Assembly (NCBI GenBank): GCA_015075185.1
Contig: JABTUW010000004.1
Span: 1,054,001 to 1,118,000 of the forward strand
Direction of reading: 5' to 3'
DNA from: Anaerolineales bacterium
GTDB taxonomy: Bacteria > Chloroflexota > Anaerolineae > 4572-78 > J111
Length of the DNA stretch: 64,000 bases
Under the pieces are notes generated by a model that had not been told where the DNA came from, did no database searches, and worked only from the letters and a program-made list of their open reading frames with translations. A program made the position numbers and the translations under genes. Shown here one piece after another: positions 43,672 through 52,317 of this stretch. Numbering within the stretch: the first letter of the stretch is position 1; each line of letters begins with the position of its first letter.

Positions 43672-44397
43672 TTAGATTTTCTCTAGAGGCGTTGGATAAT
43701 GTCCAAATTTGACCTCCGGCCCGGCGACAGGCGCAGCCCAACGGACGGCGTTGCTGATGACGCGCAGCACCTCCGGCTGGTGGTAAATGGGGTAGGTTTC
43801 ATGGCCGGGGCGAAAATAGAAAATCTTGCCTCGTCTCCGATGAAAACAGCAGCCGCTGCGGAAAACCTCGCCGCCCTGGAACCAACTGATAAAGACCAGC
43901 GTATCCGGCGCGGGGATGTCGAAATGCTCGCCGTACATCTCCGCCTGGGGGATCTCAAAATATTCGCCCAGCCCGGCGGCAATAGGGTGCCCCGGCTCGA
44001 CCACCCAGATGCGCTCCTTCTCGCCCATTTCCCGCCACTTGAGATCGCACGCTGTGCCCATTAACTTCTTAAAAATCTTGGAAAAGTGACCGGAGTGCAG
44101 CACAATCAGCCCCATGCCTTCCAGGACTCGCTGGTGGACTCGCTCCACAATCTCGTCGGCCACTTCCCCATGGGCCAGATGCCCCCACCAGATCAGGGCA
44201 TCGGTTTGGGCCAAAACTGCCTGGGTCAAGCCATGTTCCGGCTCATCCAGGGTGGCCGTCTGCACGGTCAACCCTTCGGATTGGAGATGCCGGGCAATAG
44301 CCTGGTGGATGCCATCGGGATAGATTTTGGCCACCGCCGGGTCCCGCTTTTCGTGCCGGTACTCGTTCCAGACCGTAGCCCGAAGTGAATTGGTCAT
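43672..44397 (-). CDS. ThuA-like protein (paralogue 2)
   Basis: A 241-residue ThuA-family protein. Strands ALIWWGHLAHGEVADEIVERV, GMGLIVLHSGHFSKIFKKLMGT and the C-terminal GKIFYFRPGHETYPIYHQPEVLRVI are characteristic. It is the first gene of the minus-strand sugar run; GGAGGAAATT precedes its ATG. It is longer than the paralogue at 40790 and shares only the fold-level pattern, so two different keto-sugar steps or two substrates may be served. Confidence 0.83.
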   Translation of the reverse strand: MTNSLRATVWNEYRHEKRDPAVAKIYPDGIHQAIARHLQSEGLTVQTATLDEPEHGLTQAVLAQTDALIWWGHLAHGEVADEIVERVHQRVLEGMGLIVLHSGHFSKIFKKLMGTACDLKWREMGEKERIWVVEPGHPIAAGLGEYFEIPQAEMYGEHFDIPAPDTLVFISWFQGGEVFRSGCCFHRRRGKIFYFRPGHETYPIYHQPEVLRVISNAVRWAAPVAGPEVKFGHYPTPLEKI

Positions 44398-44443
44398 AAT
44401 TTCCTCCTCGAAGATAGTAACCAGTCAACGTCAATAAGTTAGC

Positions 44444-44588
44444 AGCATCCTGAGTAGGTTGAGCGAAGCGAAACCGTATCGAAGGATGCGGGTTGGCGGC
44501 GAATCGTTGCTTGAGTCGCATCCTTCGATACGCGCTCCACTTCACCCTTCGACAAGCTCAGGACGAGTTCCGCGCTACTCAGGATGCT
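44444..44588. repeat. Long palindrome family B (TTCGACAAGCTCAGGA), copy 1
   Basis: A 145-bp element with ends AGCATCCTGAGTAG / CTACTCAGGATGCT and internal pairs TATCGAAGGATGCG / CGCATCCTTCGATA. It contains CCCTTCGACAAGCTCAGGA. The rest of the 44398-44937 gap holds another repeat (44686-44737) and the serC promoter; no gene is seen. Copies 2 and 3 are at 48857 and 50669. Confidence 0.85.
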
Positions 44589-44685
44589 GTCCAACCTTAA
44601 CTTCGTGATATTGAGATGTCAGTAGTCAGATAGATTCCGCAGTCCTACAACTTTGTTACCGCTACCTCTTCATTGTTTTTACCAG

Positions 44686-44737
44686 CCTTCCAGTCTTCCA
44701 CCCTTCCAGCCCTCCGTTCTTCCTAATCTTCCCATAA
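44686..44737. repeat. CTTCCAGCC-rich repeat, copy 3
   Basis: Runs of CCTTCCAG / CTTCCACC / CCTTCCAGCC resembling one arm of the repeats at 27111 and 43579. No matching opposite arm is evident here. Confidence 0.4.
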
Positions 44738-44786
44738 CCCCATCATTTTGGCAAAATCCGGCCGGTCTAAACACTATGTTTCACGT

Positions 44787-44816
44787 TTCACGTTTTAGGT
44801 CTCGCTGCGGTATAAT
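44787..44816 (+). promoter_or_regulatory. Promoter candidate for serC-xylB-plsC
   Basis: TTCACG (44787-44792), 18-base spacer, TATAAT (44811-44816). The transcript leader to serC would be about 115 bases and contains an imperfect CAGTGACCAGTAATC / GACTACTGATAACTG inverted repeat. Confidence 0.5.
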
Positions 44817-44937
44817 GTGGCTCCAAGTAACAGTGTACAGGTCGCACAGGAGCCAGTGAACAGTGACCAGTAATCTGTCGAACTTTTGCCGACCACTGAC
44901 TACTGATAACTGTTTACGACTTACAGGAGAGAGCACT

Positions 44938-46029
44938 ATGTCAGACCGAATCTTTAACTTCAGCGCCGGGCCGGCAGTGATGCCCATGCCTGTTTTGGAA
45001 CGAGCGCGGGATGAGCTGCCCAACTTCCAGGGCTGCGGCATGTCGGTCATGGAAATGAGCCATCGCTCGCCGGAGTTTGAAGGGATTTTGGCCCACGCCG
45101 AAAGCGGCCTGCGCCGGAATATGGGCATTCCCGACGACTACGCGATCCTTTTTTTACAGGGCGGAGCCAGCCTCCAATTTTCGATGGCGCCCATGAACCT
45201 TTACCTCCCCGGCCAGCCCATTGACGTGATCCACACCGGCGCATGGACCGAAAAAGCCATCGAGGAAATCAAAAAAGTAGCCGACTATCGCCTGGTCGCT
45301 TCAACCGAGGCCGAAAAGTTCCGCCGGCTACCCCGGCCTGACGAAATTGAATTTAACCCCAGCGCCTCGTATGTCCACATCTGTTCCAACAATACTATTT
45401 TCGGTACGCAGTGGCGCAGTTTCCCCGATACCGGCGCTGTCCCCCTGGTGGCCGACATGTCCTCCGACATCCTTTCCCGCATGGTAGACGTGTCCAAATT
45501 TGGCCTGATTTTTGCTGGGGCGCAGAAAAATATCGGCCCGGCCGGTGTGACCGTTGTCATCATACGCAAGGAGTTGGCCCAGCGAACGCCTGCCAGCGTA
45601 CCGACCATGCTCAAATACGCCACCCACCTCAAAAACAATTCGCTCTACAACACCCCGCCGACTTTTGGCATTTACATGATTGCCCTGGTCATGGATTGGA
45701 TTGAAGCCGAAGGCGGCGTCGTGGCCATCGAGGAGCGCAATGAGGCCAAAGCCAAACTGCTGTATAACGCCATTGATCGCAGCGGCTTTTATTACGGCCC
45801 GGCGGAAGCGTCCGACCGTTCTTATATGAATGTCAATTTCCGCGTTCACGGCGACAATGAAGAACTGGAAAAGAAATTCGTCAGAGAAGCCGAAGCCGCC
45901 GGCCTCAGCGGCTTAAAGGGTCATCGCTCCGTTGGCGGCCTGCGCGCCTCCATTTATAACGCCATGTCGCTGGAGGGGGTCCAGGCGTTGACTGATTTTA
46001 TGGGCGAGTTTGAGAGAAAATACGGCTGA
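44938..46029 (+). CDS. serC: Phosphoserine aminotransferase
   Basis: A 363-residue class V aminotransferase. It starts at ATG 44938 with AGGAGAG upstream; the frame before it is non-coding repeat. Family features: IFNFSAGPAVMP, MEMSHRSPEFEGI, FLQGGASLQFSMAPMNL, FGTQW, and the PLP lysine in FAGAQKNIGPAGVTVV. The end GLKGHRSVGGLRASIYNAMS binds the phosphate. It converts 3-phosphohydroxypyruvate to phosphoserine for serine synthesis. No serA or serB is nearby. Confidence 0.96.
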   Translation: MSDRIFNFSAGPAVMPMPVLERARDELPNFQGCGMSVMEMSHRSPEFEGILAHAESGLRRNMGIPDDYAILFLQGGASLQFSMAPMNLYLPGQPIDVIHTGAWTEKAIEEIKKVADYRLVASTEAEKFRRLPRPDEIEFNPSASYVHICSNNTIFGTQWRSFPDTGAVPLVADMSSDILSRMVDVSKFGLIFAGAQKNIGPAGVTVVIIRKELAQRTPASVPTMLKYATHLKNNSLYNTPPTFGIYMIALVMDWIEAEGGVVAIEERNEAKAKLLYNAIDRSGFYYGPAEASDRSYMNVNFRVHGDNEELEKKFVREAEAAGLSGLKGHRSVGGLRASIYNAMSLEGVQALTDFMGEFERKYG

Positions 46030-46073
46030 CAGATTGTAATTCTCGCAGACAATGAAGGTGTGAGGGATTACTC

Positions 46074-47657
46074 ATGACTCTTCTCCTCGGCATTGACATC
46101 GGCACTTCCAGCGCCAAGGCAGTTTTGTTTGACCCGGAGACGGCGCAAACTGCAGCCGTCGCCGGCCACGAATATCCGCTTCATAAACCCAGCCCGGACC
46201 GGGCGGAACAGAATCCGGAGGACTGGTGGCAGGCGACGATCACCATCGTGCGCCAGGTGACAGCCCAGGCAGGCCGCACCGACGTGGCCGCCATCAGCTT
46301 CAGCGGCCAGATGCACGGCACAGTGCTGCTGGATCGAGCCGGAGTGCCGCTCCACCCGGCCATCATCTGGGCCGACCAGCGCAGCGCCGCCGCCTGCGCC
46401 AGGCTTGTCGCCTCCCTGGGACCGGAAAAGTATGCCGCCGTCGCCGGGACGCTGCCGGCGGTTGGCTTTCAAGGCCCGACGCTGGTCTGGCTGGCCGAGC
46501 ACGAACCCGCCCTGCTGGCTCACACCCACCAGGTCATCCTGCCCAAGGATTACGTCCGGCTGCGCATGATCGGCCAAGTTGCCACCGAAGTCAGCGATGC
46601 CGCCAGTACGGGCATCTTCGATATTACCCGCCAAACCTGGGCGGCAGAAATTTTAGCTGGGGTAGGGCTGCAAGAGAGCCTTTTCCCGCCGGTGCTGGCT
46701 TCGACCGCTGTAGCCGGGCAGCTCACAGGCCAGGCAGCCACAATGCTAGGGCTGGCAGCCGGCATCCCGGTCATTGCCGGCTGCGCCGACCAGCCTGCTC
46801 AAGCGATTGGCAACGGCCTGATTGCCCCTGGCCCGGCTTCGGTGACGACCGGCAGCGGGGGGCAGGTGTTTGTGCCCATCGAACCGGCCTCAAAAGAACT
46901 CGTAGGAACTGAGGGAACTTATAGGAACTCGGACCTTCAAGTTTCCACGAGTTCCCACGAGATGCCAGTTTTGCAAACAGACTCTCGTCTTCACGTTTTC
47001 AATCACGCTGTCCCGCAGATGTGGTATGTGTTGGGAGCTATTCTGTCGGCCGGGTTGTCGCTGCGCTGGCTGCGTCACATCACCGGCCTGGCCGGGGCCG
47101 CCGACGCTTACCCCATCTTGAGCGCCGAAGCGGCAGCCGTCCCGCCCGGTGCGGACGGCCTGATCTTTTTGCCCTATCTCTCCGGCGAACGGACCCCCCA
47201 CATGGACCCGCTGGCGCGTGGGGCTTTCATTGGCCTGAGTTCGTACCACTCTCGCGGCCACCTGGCCCGCGCGGTGATGGAGGGCGTGGCCCTGGCTTTG
47301 CGCCAAACCCTCGAAATCAGCCTGAGCCTGGGCGGGCAGGTCGAGCGAATCATTGCAGCCGGAGGCGGGGCCGAGAGTGAAGTGTGGCGGCAAATCCAGG
47401 CGGATGTCTTTGGCCTGCCGCTGCAGCAGTCCTTGTTGAGCGAGCAGGCCAGCGTCGGCGCAGCCCTGCTGGCCGGAGCAGGCGCGGGTCTCTACCCCGA
47501 TCTGGCCGCAGCCTGCCAACAAGTCGTCCGCTACGGCCCCCTCACCGAACCAAACCCCGTGCGCCAGGCCAGGTACGACGAGTTATATACTCGTTTTGTC
47601 GGGCTTTACCCGCGGCTGCGGGAGGATTTTCACTGGTTGGCCGGGTTTTCAAAATGA
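46074..47657 (+). CDS. xylB: Xylulokinase with in-frame repeat insertion
   Basis: A 527-residue FGGY kinase: LLGIDIGTSSAKAVLFD (ATP site), the xylulokinase signature SGQMHGTVLLD, WADQRS, the substrate Asp in AGCADQPAQAIG and GLIFLPYLSGERTPHMDP. It phosphorylates D-xylulose. It is about 25-30 residues longer than usual because of an insertion after GGQVFVPIEP (KELVGTEGTYRNSDLQVSTS), coming from an imperfect palindrome at 46899-46961 that keeps the frame open. The insertion lies just before DSRLHVFNHA, on the protein surface if the family fold holds. The stop overlaps plsC (ATGA). Confidence 0.92.
   Translation: MTLLLGIDIGTSSAKAVLFDPETAQTAAVAGHEYPLHKPSPDRAEQNPEDWWQATITIVRQVTAQAGRTDVAAISFSGQMHGTVLLDRAGVPLHPAIIWADQRSAAACARLVASLGPEKYAAVAGTLPAVGFQGPTLVWLAEHEPALLAHTHQVILPKDYVRLRMIGQVATEVSDAASTGIFDITRQTWAAEILAGVGLQESLFPPVLASTAVAGQLTGQAATMLGLAAGIPVIAGCADQPAQAIGNGLIAPGPASVTTGSGGQVFVPIEPASKELVGTEGTYRNSDLQVSTSSHEMPVLQTDSRLHVFNHAVPQMWYVLGAILSAGLSLRWLRHITGLAGAADAYPILSAEAAAVPPGADGLIFLPYLSGERTPHMDPLARGAFIGLSSYHSRGHLARAVMEGVALALRQTLEISLSLGGQVERIIAAGGGAESEVWRQIQADVFGLPLQQSLLSEQASVGAALLAGAGAGLYPDLAAACQQVVRYGPLTEPNPVRQARYDELYTRFVGLYPRLREDFHWLAGFSK
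46899..46961 (+). repeat. In-frame palindromic insertion inside xylB
   Basis: Left arm CTCGTAGGAACTGAGGGAAC (46899-46918) is the imperfect complement of TTTCCACGAGTTCCCACGAG (46942-46961). It has no stop in the xylB frame and adds about 25 residues absent from ordinary xylulokinases. Confidence 0.65.
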
Positions 47658-48301
47658 GCCTTTACGCCAGCCATTATCCTTTTACCGAGGTCGTGCGGAA
47701 GCTTTTCTTCACCTATATCCGCCTCTATTTCCGGCCTCAGGTCAAAGGCGCGGAGCACATCCCGTTAGAAGGAGCCTTTATCCTGGCCGCCAATCACGCC
47801 AGCCACGTGGATACAGCCGTCATCTTCAGCACCCTGCCCCCATCTCTGCGCCAGCGCACGGTGGCGGCCGCGGCGCGAGATTACTTCTTTGAGGGCGGCT
47901 GGCAGCAGAGCACAGCCCGGATTCTCTTCAACGCCATCCCGGTGGACCGCGATACGGTCAAAGGGGAAGATCCTTTGCGCCATGTCCTGCGGGCGCTGGA
48001 TGAGGGCTATGGGGTGGTCATTTATCCTGAAGGCACGCGCAGCATGACCGGGCAGATTGGCCCTTTCCGCCGGGGGATTGGCCGGCTGATTGCGGCCTTT
48101 CCCGACGTGCCGGTGATTCCTTTACGGGTCAGCGGGACGGCTCGCGCCATGCCTAAAGGCGCCGCCGCGCCCCGGCCGCTCACCGTCCACGTCCGCTTTG
48201 GGCCGCCGCTTCATTTGAAGGCGAGCCTTGATGACCGGGCCAGTTGGCAGACCGCCGCCGACGCCGTGCGCGAGGCGGTGCTCCAGTTGGAAACCAATTG
48301 A
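47654..48301 (+). CDS. 1-acyl-glycerol-3-phosphate acyltransferase (PlsC-like)
   Basis: A 215-residue acyltransferase. Its ATG overlaps the xylB stop (ATGA at 47654-47657). The catalytic motif NHASHVD (HX4D) and the glycerol-phosphate motif YPEGTRS are both intact, with FNAIPVDRD and PVIPLRVSGT as further blocks. It is short, without an N-terminal helix pair, like many bacterial PlsC homologues. It should make phosphatidic acid at the inner face of the membrane. Lysophospholipid acylation of other acceptors is possible. Confidence 0.88.
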   Translation: MSLYASHYPFTEVVRKLFFTYIRLYFRPQVKGAEHIPLEGAFILAANHASHVDTAVIFSTLPPSLRQRTVAAAARDYFFEGGWQQSTARILFNAIPVDRDTVKGEDPLRHVLRALDEGYGVVIYPEGTRSMTGQIGPFRRGIGRLIAAFPDVPVIPLRVSGTARAMPKGAAAPRPLTVHVRFGPPLHLKASLDDRASWQTAADAVREAVLQLETN

Positions 48302-48390
48302 TAAGGCGAAACCCGTGACCCGCGAAATCCTGCGCCAGGCCGAGCCTGACCCGGAGCGGCGACCGGCGGTGCATGTGGGCGGGTGAGTCT

Positions 48391-48510
48391 GCCGAGCGTT
48401 GAAACGCCCGGCTACTTCATATGAAAGCCTGATAAATCAGGCTGGACGCTTGGTTGAGTCGGTTTCTAACCGACTTTCACCTGTCTCAGCCGATGGCTTC
48501 CAGCCATTGG
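48391..48510. repeat. Cluster of four consecutive hairpins
   Basis: Downstream of plsC: CCGAGCG-TTGAAA-CGCCCGG, AGCCTGATAAATCAGGCT, AGTCGGTTTCTAACCGACT and CCGATGGCTTCCAGCCATTGG, in one 120-base stretch. No T tract follows any of them. The whole 48302-49038 gap has no gene; it holds this cluster, a tandem repeat, an inverted repeat and a family B element. Confidence 0.7.
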
Positions 48511-48548
48511 CGAACGGCTGCCTCTAAAGCCAAGATTAGCAACCGGGT

Positions 48549-48599
48549 CGCATCCTTATCGCATCCTTATCGCATGGTTATCGCATCCTTGTCGCATCC
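48549..48599 (+). repeat. 11-bp tandem repeat CGCATCCTTAT, 4.6 copies
   Basis: Units at 48549, 48560, 48571, 48582 and a partial unit at 48593, differing by one or two bases (one unit CGCATGGTTAT). Each contains a GCATCC word also present in the family B repeat. Confidence 0.9.
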
Positions 48600-48649
48600 A
48601 AGTGGGTCAGCTTACGGTTTCGGTTGTCAAGATGCATGAGAGCCAAATT

Positions 48650-48785
48650 CAGCAACAATTCCAAATTTGCATACCGGGTTAGCAATTTTGAACCCATTTC
48701 GCGGAGTGAGGCACGCTTCGCGTCAGATGCCGAACGCCACTGCATCTGAGGATGCTGGCTCCTCATATTTGGAATTGCTGCAAAT
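48650..48785. repeat. Inverted repeat CAATTCCAAAT / ATTTGGAATTG
   Basis: AGCAACAATTCCAAATTTG near 48650 and ATATTTGGAATTGCTGC near 48770 form arms about 100 bases apart. The inner part holds CATCTGAGGATGC. No coding frame inside. Confidence 0.55.
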
Positions 48786-48856
48786 TCAGCAAATGGGTTG
48801 ACTCTTCACGGTCTCTGCTTGTAAAATCATAGTAACTTGAGTTCGGAATTAGCTCG

Positions 48857-48989
48857 AAAATCACCCTTCGATACGGGCTAATGCCCTACTCAGGATGATT
48901 TTCGGCTTTTTATCGCATCCTGAGTAGCGCGGAACTCGTCCTGAGCTTGTCGAAGGGCGAAGTGGAGCGCGTATCGAAGGGTGCGATTT
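48857..48989. repeat. Long palindrome family B, copy 2
   Basis: Arms AAAATCACCCTTCGATACG / CGTATCGAAGGGTGCGATTT enclose CCTGAGTAGCGCGGAACTCG and CCTGAGCTTGTCGAAGGG. It lies 50 bases before the DNA methyltransferase gene. Confidence 0.85.
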
Positions 48990-49038
48990 AGAAAACTTCG
49001 AATGCAGGTTAGTAAATCCTTCCCCGGCAGAGGCGTCC

Positions 49039-50649
49039 ATGAATAGACTTTACTACGGCGACAACCTAACCGTGCTCCGCGAGCACCTCACCGACGAGAG
49101 CGTGGATTTAATCTATCTCGACCCGCCCTTCAACAGCCAGCGCGATTATAACTTATTATTCAAAACCCCCAAAGGCCACGAGTCAGACGCCCAGATTACC
49201 GCTTTTGAAGACACCTGGCACTGGGGGCCACAGGCCGAACAGGAATTTGCCCAACTTTTACACCAACCCAACACCGACGTAGCCGAAATGATCCAATCGC
49301 TGCGGCGCTTTTTGCGCGAAAGCGACGTGATGGCCTACCTGACCATGATGGCTAACCGCCTGCTGGAACTGCGCCGCGTCCTCAAGCTGAGCGGCAGCCT
49401 GTACCTGCACTGCGACCCGACCGCCGGCCACTACCTCAAGCTGGTCCTCGATACTATTTTTGGGCCGGAGAATTTTAGAAACGAGATCATCTGGCAGCGC
49501 ACCAACGTCCACAGCGACAGCAAAACCTGGAGCCGCGTCAGCGATACCATTTTCTTCTATACCAAATCCGGCAAATTCACCTGGAACCCCATCTACGCTT
49601 CCCACTCTGACGAACATCTCAAATCGAAATATCGCCAAAGTGACCCTAGCGGACGACTATACACTTTGAGTGATATGACCAGCCCCAATCCCCGCCCCAA
49701 TATGATGTACGAGTGGAAGGGCTATCCTTCACCCCCGAATGGCTGGCGCTACTCTAAAGAAACGATGGCAAAGCTTGATGCGGACGGACGTATCTGGTAT
49801 CCAGGCGACACTACTAAACGCCCGCGCCTTAAACGCTACCTCGATGAGATGTCCGGCACATTGTTGGGTAATGTTTGGACTGATATCAATCCCATTAACT
49901 CGCAAGCCGCCGAACGCCTCGGCTACCCGACCCAAAAACCGTTAGCCCTGCTGGAGCGCATCATCCAGGCCAGCAGCCAGGCCGGCGACATGGTGCTCGA
50001 TCCGTTTTGCGGCTGCGGCACGGCGGTTCACGCCGCCCAGAAGTTGGGCCGCCAGTGGATCGGCATTGATATTACCCACCTGGCCATCGGCCTGATCGAA
50101 AAGCGGATGAAAGACGCCTTTCCGAGCCTGGCTTTTGGAATTTACGGCACGCCCAGGGACCTGGAGGGCGCGCGGGATCTGGCGCTGCGAGACAAGTACC
50201 AATTCCAGTGGTGGGCCTGCTCCCTGGTCAACGCCCAGCCTTACCAGGGCAAGAAGAAGGGCGCGGACAGCGGCATTGACGGCCTGATCTTCTTTCAGGA
50301 TGAACTTAAAGGAGCGGCTAAAAAGATTGTCGTTTCGGTCAAGGGGGGCGAAACCGTCACCCGGACGATGATGGCCGACTTGAAGAACACGGTCGAGCGG
50401 GAAAAGGCCCAAATCGGCTTATTTGTCACCTTGACCCCACCCACCAAGCCGATGGTCGTTGAAGCCTCCAGCGCCGGCTATTACGAGTCGCCCCACAGCG
50501 GCGCTTTCCCCAAAATCCAGATTTTGACTATCGAAGGTCTGCTTTCCGGCCAGGAGTCGCCCAAGTATCCCGACCTATCGCGGGGTGGTTTGAGTTTCAA
50601 AAAAGCGAAGGCGGAAGGCGAAACAGGTGAACAGGGGAAGTTGTTTTGA
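49039..50649 (+). CDS. Beta-class DNA methyltransferase with endonuclease-like C-terminal domain
   Basis: A 536-residue enzyme. Methyltransferase motifs occur in the order catalytic DPPF (residues 28-31) first and SAM-binding LDPFCGCGTAVHAAQ near residue 315 second, the beta class (N6-adenine or N4-cytosine). A C-terminal domain (about 385-500) resembles PD-(D/E)XK/Mrr-like folds: ADSGIDGLIFFQDE and KKIVVSVKGGE carry a D...SVK pair, with the second acidic residue replaced by Ser. Whether it cuts DNA is open. No separate restriction or specificity gene is nearby. Family B palindromes flank it on both sides. Confidence 0.85.
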   Translation: MNRLYYGDNLTVLREHLTDESVDLIYLDPPFNSQRDYNLLFKTPKGHESDAQITAFEDTWHWGPQAEQEFAQLLHQPNTDVAEMIQSLRRFLRESDVMAYLTMMANRLLELRRVLKLSGSLYLHCDPTAGHYLKLVLDTIFGPENFRNEIIWQRTNVHSDSKTWSRVSDTIFFYTKSGKFTWNPIYASHSDEHLKSKYRQSDPSGRLYTLSDMTSPNPRPNMMYEWKGYPSPPNGWRYSKETMAKLDADGRIWYPGDTTKRPRLKRYLDEMSGTLLGNVWTDINPINSQAAERLGYPTQKPLALLERIIQASSQAGDMVLDPFCGCGTAVHAAQKLGRQWIGIDITHLAIGLIEKRMKDAFPSLAFGIYGTPRDLEGARDLALRDKYQFQWWACSLVNAQPYQGKKKGADSGIDGLIFFQDELKGAAKKIVVSVKGGETVTRTMMADLKNTVEREKAQIGLFVTLTPPTKPMVVEASSAGYYESPHSGAFPKIQILTIEGLLSGQESPKYPDLSRGGLSFKKAKAEGETGEQGKLF

Positions 50650-50668
50650 GTCAAGTTGCCACCAAACT

Positions 50669-50817
50669 GCGAAAAATCACCCCCTTCGACAAGCTCAGGA
50701 CACAGCTTCGATACACCTTCGGCACTCAGGGTGATTTTTCGCAGCATCCCGAGTAGTCCTGAGTTTCGTCCTGAGCTTGTCGAAGGGCAAAGCGAAGGAC
50801 GTATCGAGGGGTGCTGC
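50669..50817. repeat. Long palindrome family B, copy 3 (two hairpins)
   Basis: GCGAAAAATCACCC / GGGTGATTTTTCGC (50669-50742) followed by GCAGCATCCC / GGGGTGCTGC (50741-50817), each enclosing TTCGACAAGCTCAGGA or its complement. It begins 19 bases after the methyltransferase stop. The 50650-51010 gap contains only this and a family A palindrome. Confidence 0.85.
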
Positions 50818-50945
50818 GCCTAAGGTAGCAATTGGGGTTATTTTAAGCCAGTCGGAGCAGACCTCAAAGGTTTTAAAATCCAACACAGTTGCCACATCCC
50901 TCCAAATCTGCTATAGTTGGCCTTCCCACGAATTTCGGCAACTCC

Positions 50946-50978
50946 AGACCCTAAAGGTCTTAAAGACCTTTAGGGTCT
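50946..50978. repeat. 33-bp palindrome family A, copy 3
   Basis: AGACCCTAAAGGTC / GACCTTTAGGGTCT around TTAAA, 19 bases before the ribosome site of the amidohydrolase gene. Confidence 0.85.
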
Positions 50979-51010
50979 TCCTATACTCAAATTATTTGGA
51001 GGTATAGCTA

Positions 51011-52252
51011 ATGACCCTGCAACCCAAACGAACCGTAGCTGAATTAAAAGAACTGCGCGCCCTGACCGGCGATGAAAACGGGGCGCAGCGCGTCTGCTGG
51101 ACCGAAACCTGGGCCACGGCGCGGGCCTGGATGCGCGACAAGCTGGCCGCCCTGCCGGTCGAGGTGACGGTGGACGAGGCCGGCAACCAGTGGGCCACCT
51201 TGCGCGGGCAGTCGGAGAAAGCCCTGCTCATCGGCGGGCACATTGACTCGGTGCCCAACGGCGGCTGGCTCGACGGCTGCTTGAACGTGCTGGCCGGGCT
51301 GGAGGTGCTGCGGCGCATCGCCGCTGAAGGCACGCCGCCGGTGACGGTGCGGCTGGTGGATTGGGCCGACGAAGAGGGGGCGCGCTTCGGGCGCAGCCTG
51401 TTTGGCTCCAGCGCCGCCTCCGGCACGCTCAACCCCGACGAGGTGCGCGGCCTGACCGACCGCGACGGCGTCAAATGGCCCGATGCCCTGGCCCAACACG
51501 GGGTAGACCTCGACCGGGCCAAAGAAGCGGGCCAGCAGTTAGCCAACGCCGCCGCCTACCTGGAACTGCACATCGAGCAGGGGCCGGTGCTGGAAAGCCT
51601 CGACCTGCCGTTGGGCGTAGTGCTCGGCACCTTCGGCGTCGAGCGGCACCGCATCACCTGGCGAGGGCAGGCGGCCCACGCCGGTTCAACCCCGATGGAC
51701 AAACGCCGCGACGCCCTGGCCGGCGCGGCCAAGCTGGCCCTGGAAATTCGCCCGATTGCCCAGCGCACCGGCGACGGGGCAGTTTGCACTTGCGGCGGGG
51801 TGGTCTGCAAGCCGGGGATTGTGACCTCGGTGGTCGAGACGGCGGAGCAGTTGCTTGACCAGCGCCACCTCGACGCCGGGAAGCTGGCCGCGATGCTGGC
51901 CCTGGCCCAGGAGGCCAGCCAGCGCTTTGCCGAGGAGGAGAACATTACGGTCGAGTGGGAGCGGCTGTGGAACATCGAGCCGATTCTTTTCCACCCGGCG
52001 CTGATTGAACTGGCCGACGAGGCCATCCGCGAAACCTGCGGGGCGTCGCACCGCCTGCCCAGCGGCCCGCTGCATGACGCCGCCGAAGTGGCTCGCGCGG
52101 GCGTGCCGACGATCATGCTCTTTGTGCAAAGCCTGCGTGGCCTGTCGCATACCAAGGTCGAAGATACCAAAGAGGAGCACCTGGAGCTGGCGGTGCAGGC
52201 CCTCGACCGGCTGGCGAGCAAGACAATGAGCTGGCTGGCCGCACAGGCGTAG
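51011..52252 (+). CDS. M20 amidohydrolase (N-carbamoyl-amino-acid/allantoate type)
   Basis: A 413-residue metal-dependent amidase of the hydantoinase/carbamoylase subgroup of M20. Metal ligands are visible in GGHIDSVPNGGWLDG (His, Asp), WADEEGARFG (Glu-Glu) and YLELHIEQGPVLE (His); the dimerisation domain has GQAAHAGSTPMDKRRDA, and the last ligand His is in RGLSHTKVEDT. It hydrolyses N-carbamoyl or ureide amides in the cytosol; the exact substrate is unknown and no hydantoinase or allantoinase is adjacent. GGAGG is nine bases before the ATG. The gene is richer in GC than its flanks. Confidence 0.88.
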   Translation: MTLQPKRTVAELKELRALTGDENGAQRVCWTETWATARAWMRDKLAALPVEVTVDEAGNQWATLRGQSEKALLIGGHIDSVPNGGWLDGCLNVLAGLEVLRRIAAEGTPPVTVRLVDWADEEGARFGRSLFGSSAASGTLNPDEVRGLTDRDGVKWPDALAQHGVDLDRAKEAGQQLANAAAYLELHIEQGPVLESLDLPLGVVLGTFGVERHRITWRGQAAHAGSTPMDKRRDALAGAAKLALEIRPIAQRTGDGAVCTCGGVVCKPGIVTSVVETAEQLLDQRHLDAGKLAAMLALAQEASQRFAEEENITVEWERLWNIEPILFHPALIELADEAIRETCGASHRLPSGPLHDAAEVARAGVPTIMLFVQSLRGLSHTKVEDTKEEHLELAVQALDRLASKTMSWLAAQA

Positions 52253-52317
52253 AGCAGACGATGCTTGTTAACCTAGGTCGTTCCGTTGGTAAATGGCTGG
52301 CTGCGCAGGTGTAGAGC

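Noticed and set aside
48549..48599. Short regular repeats considered as a CRISPR array
   Set aside because: Units are contiguous 11-mers without spacers and no cas gene is in the window.
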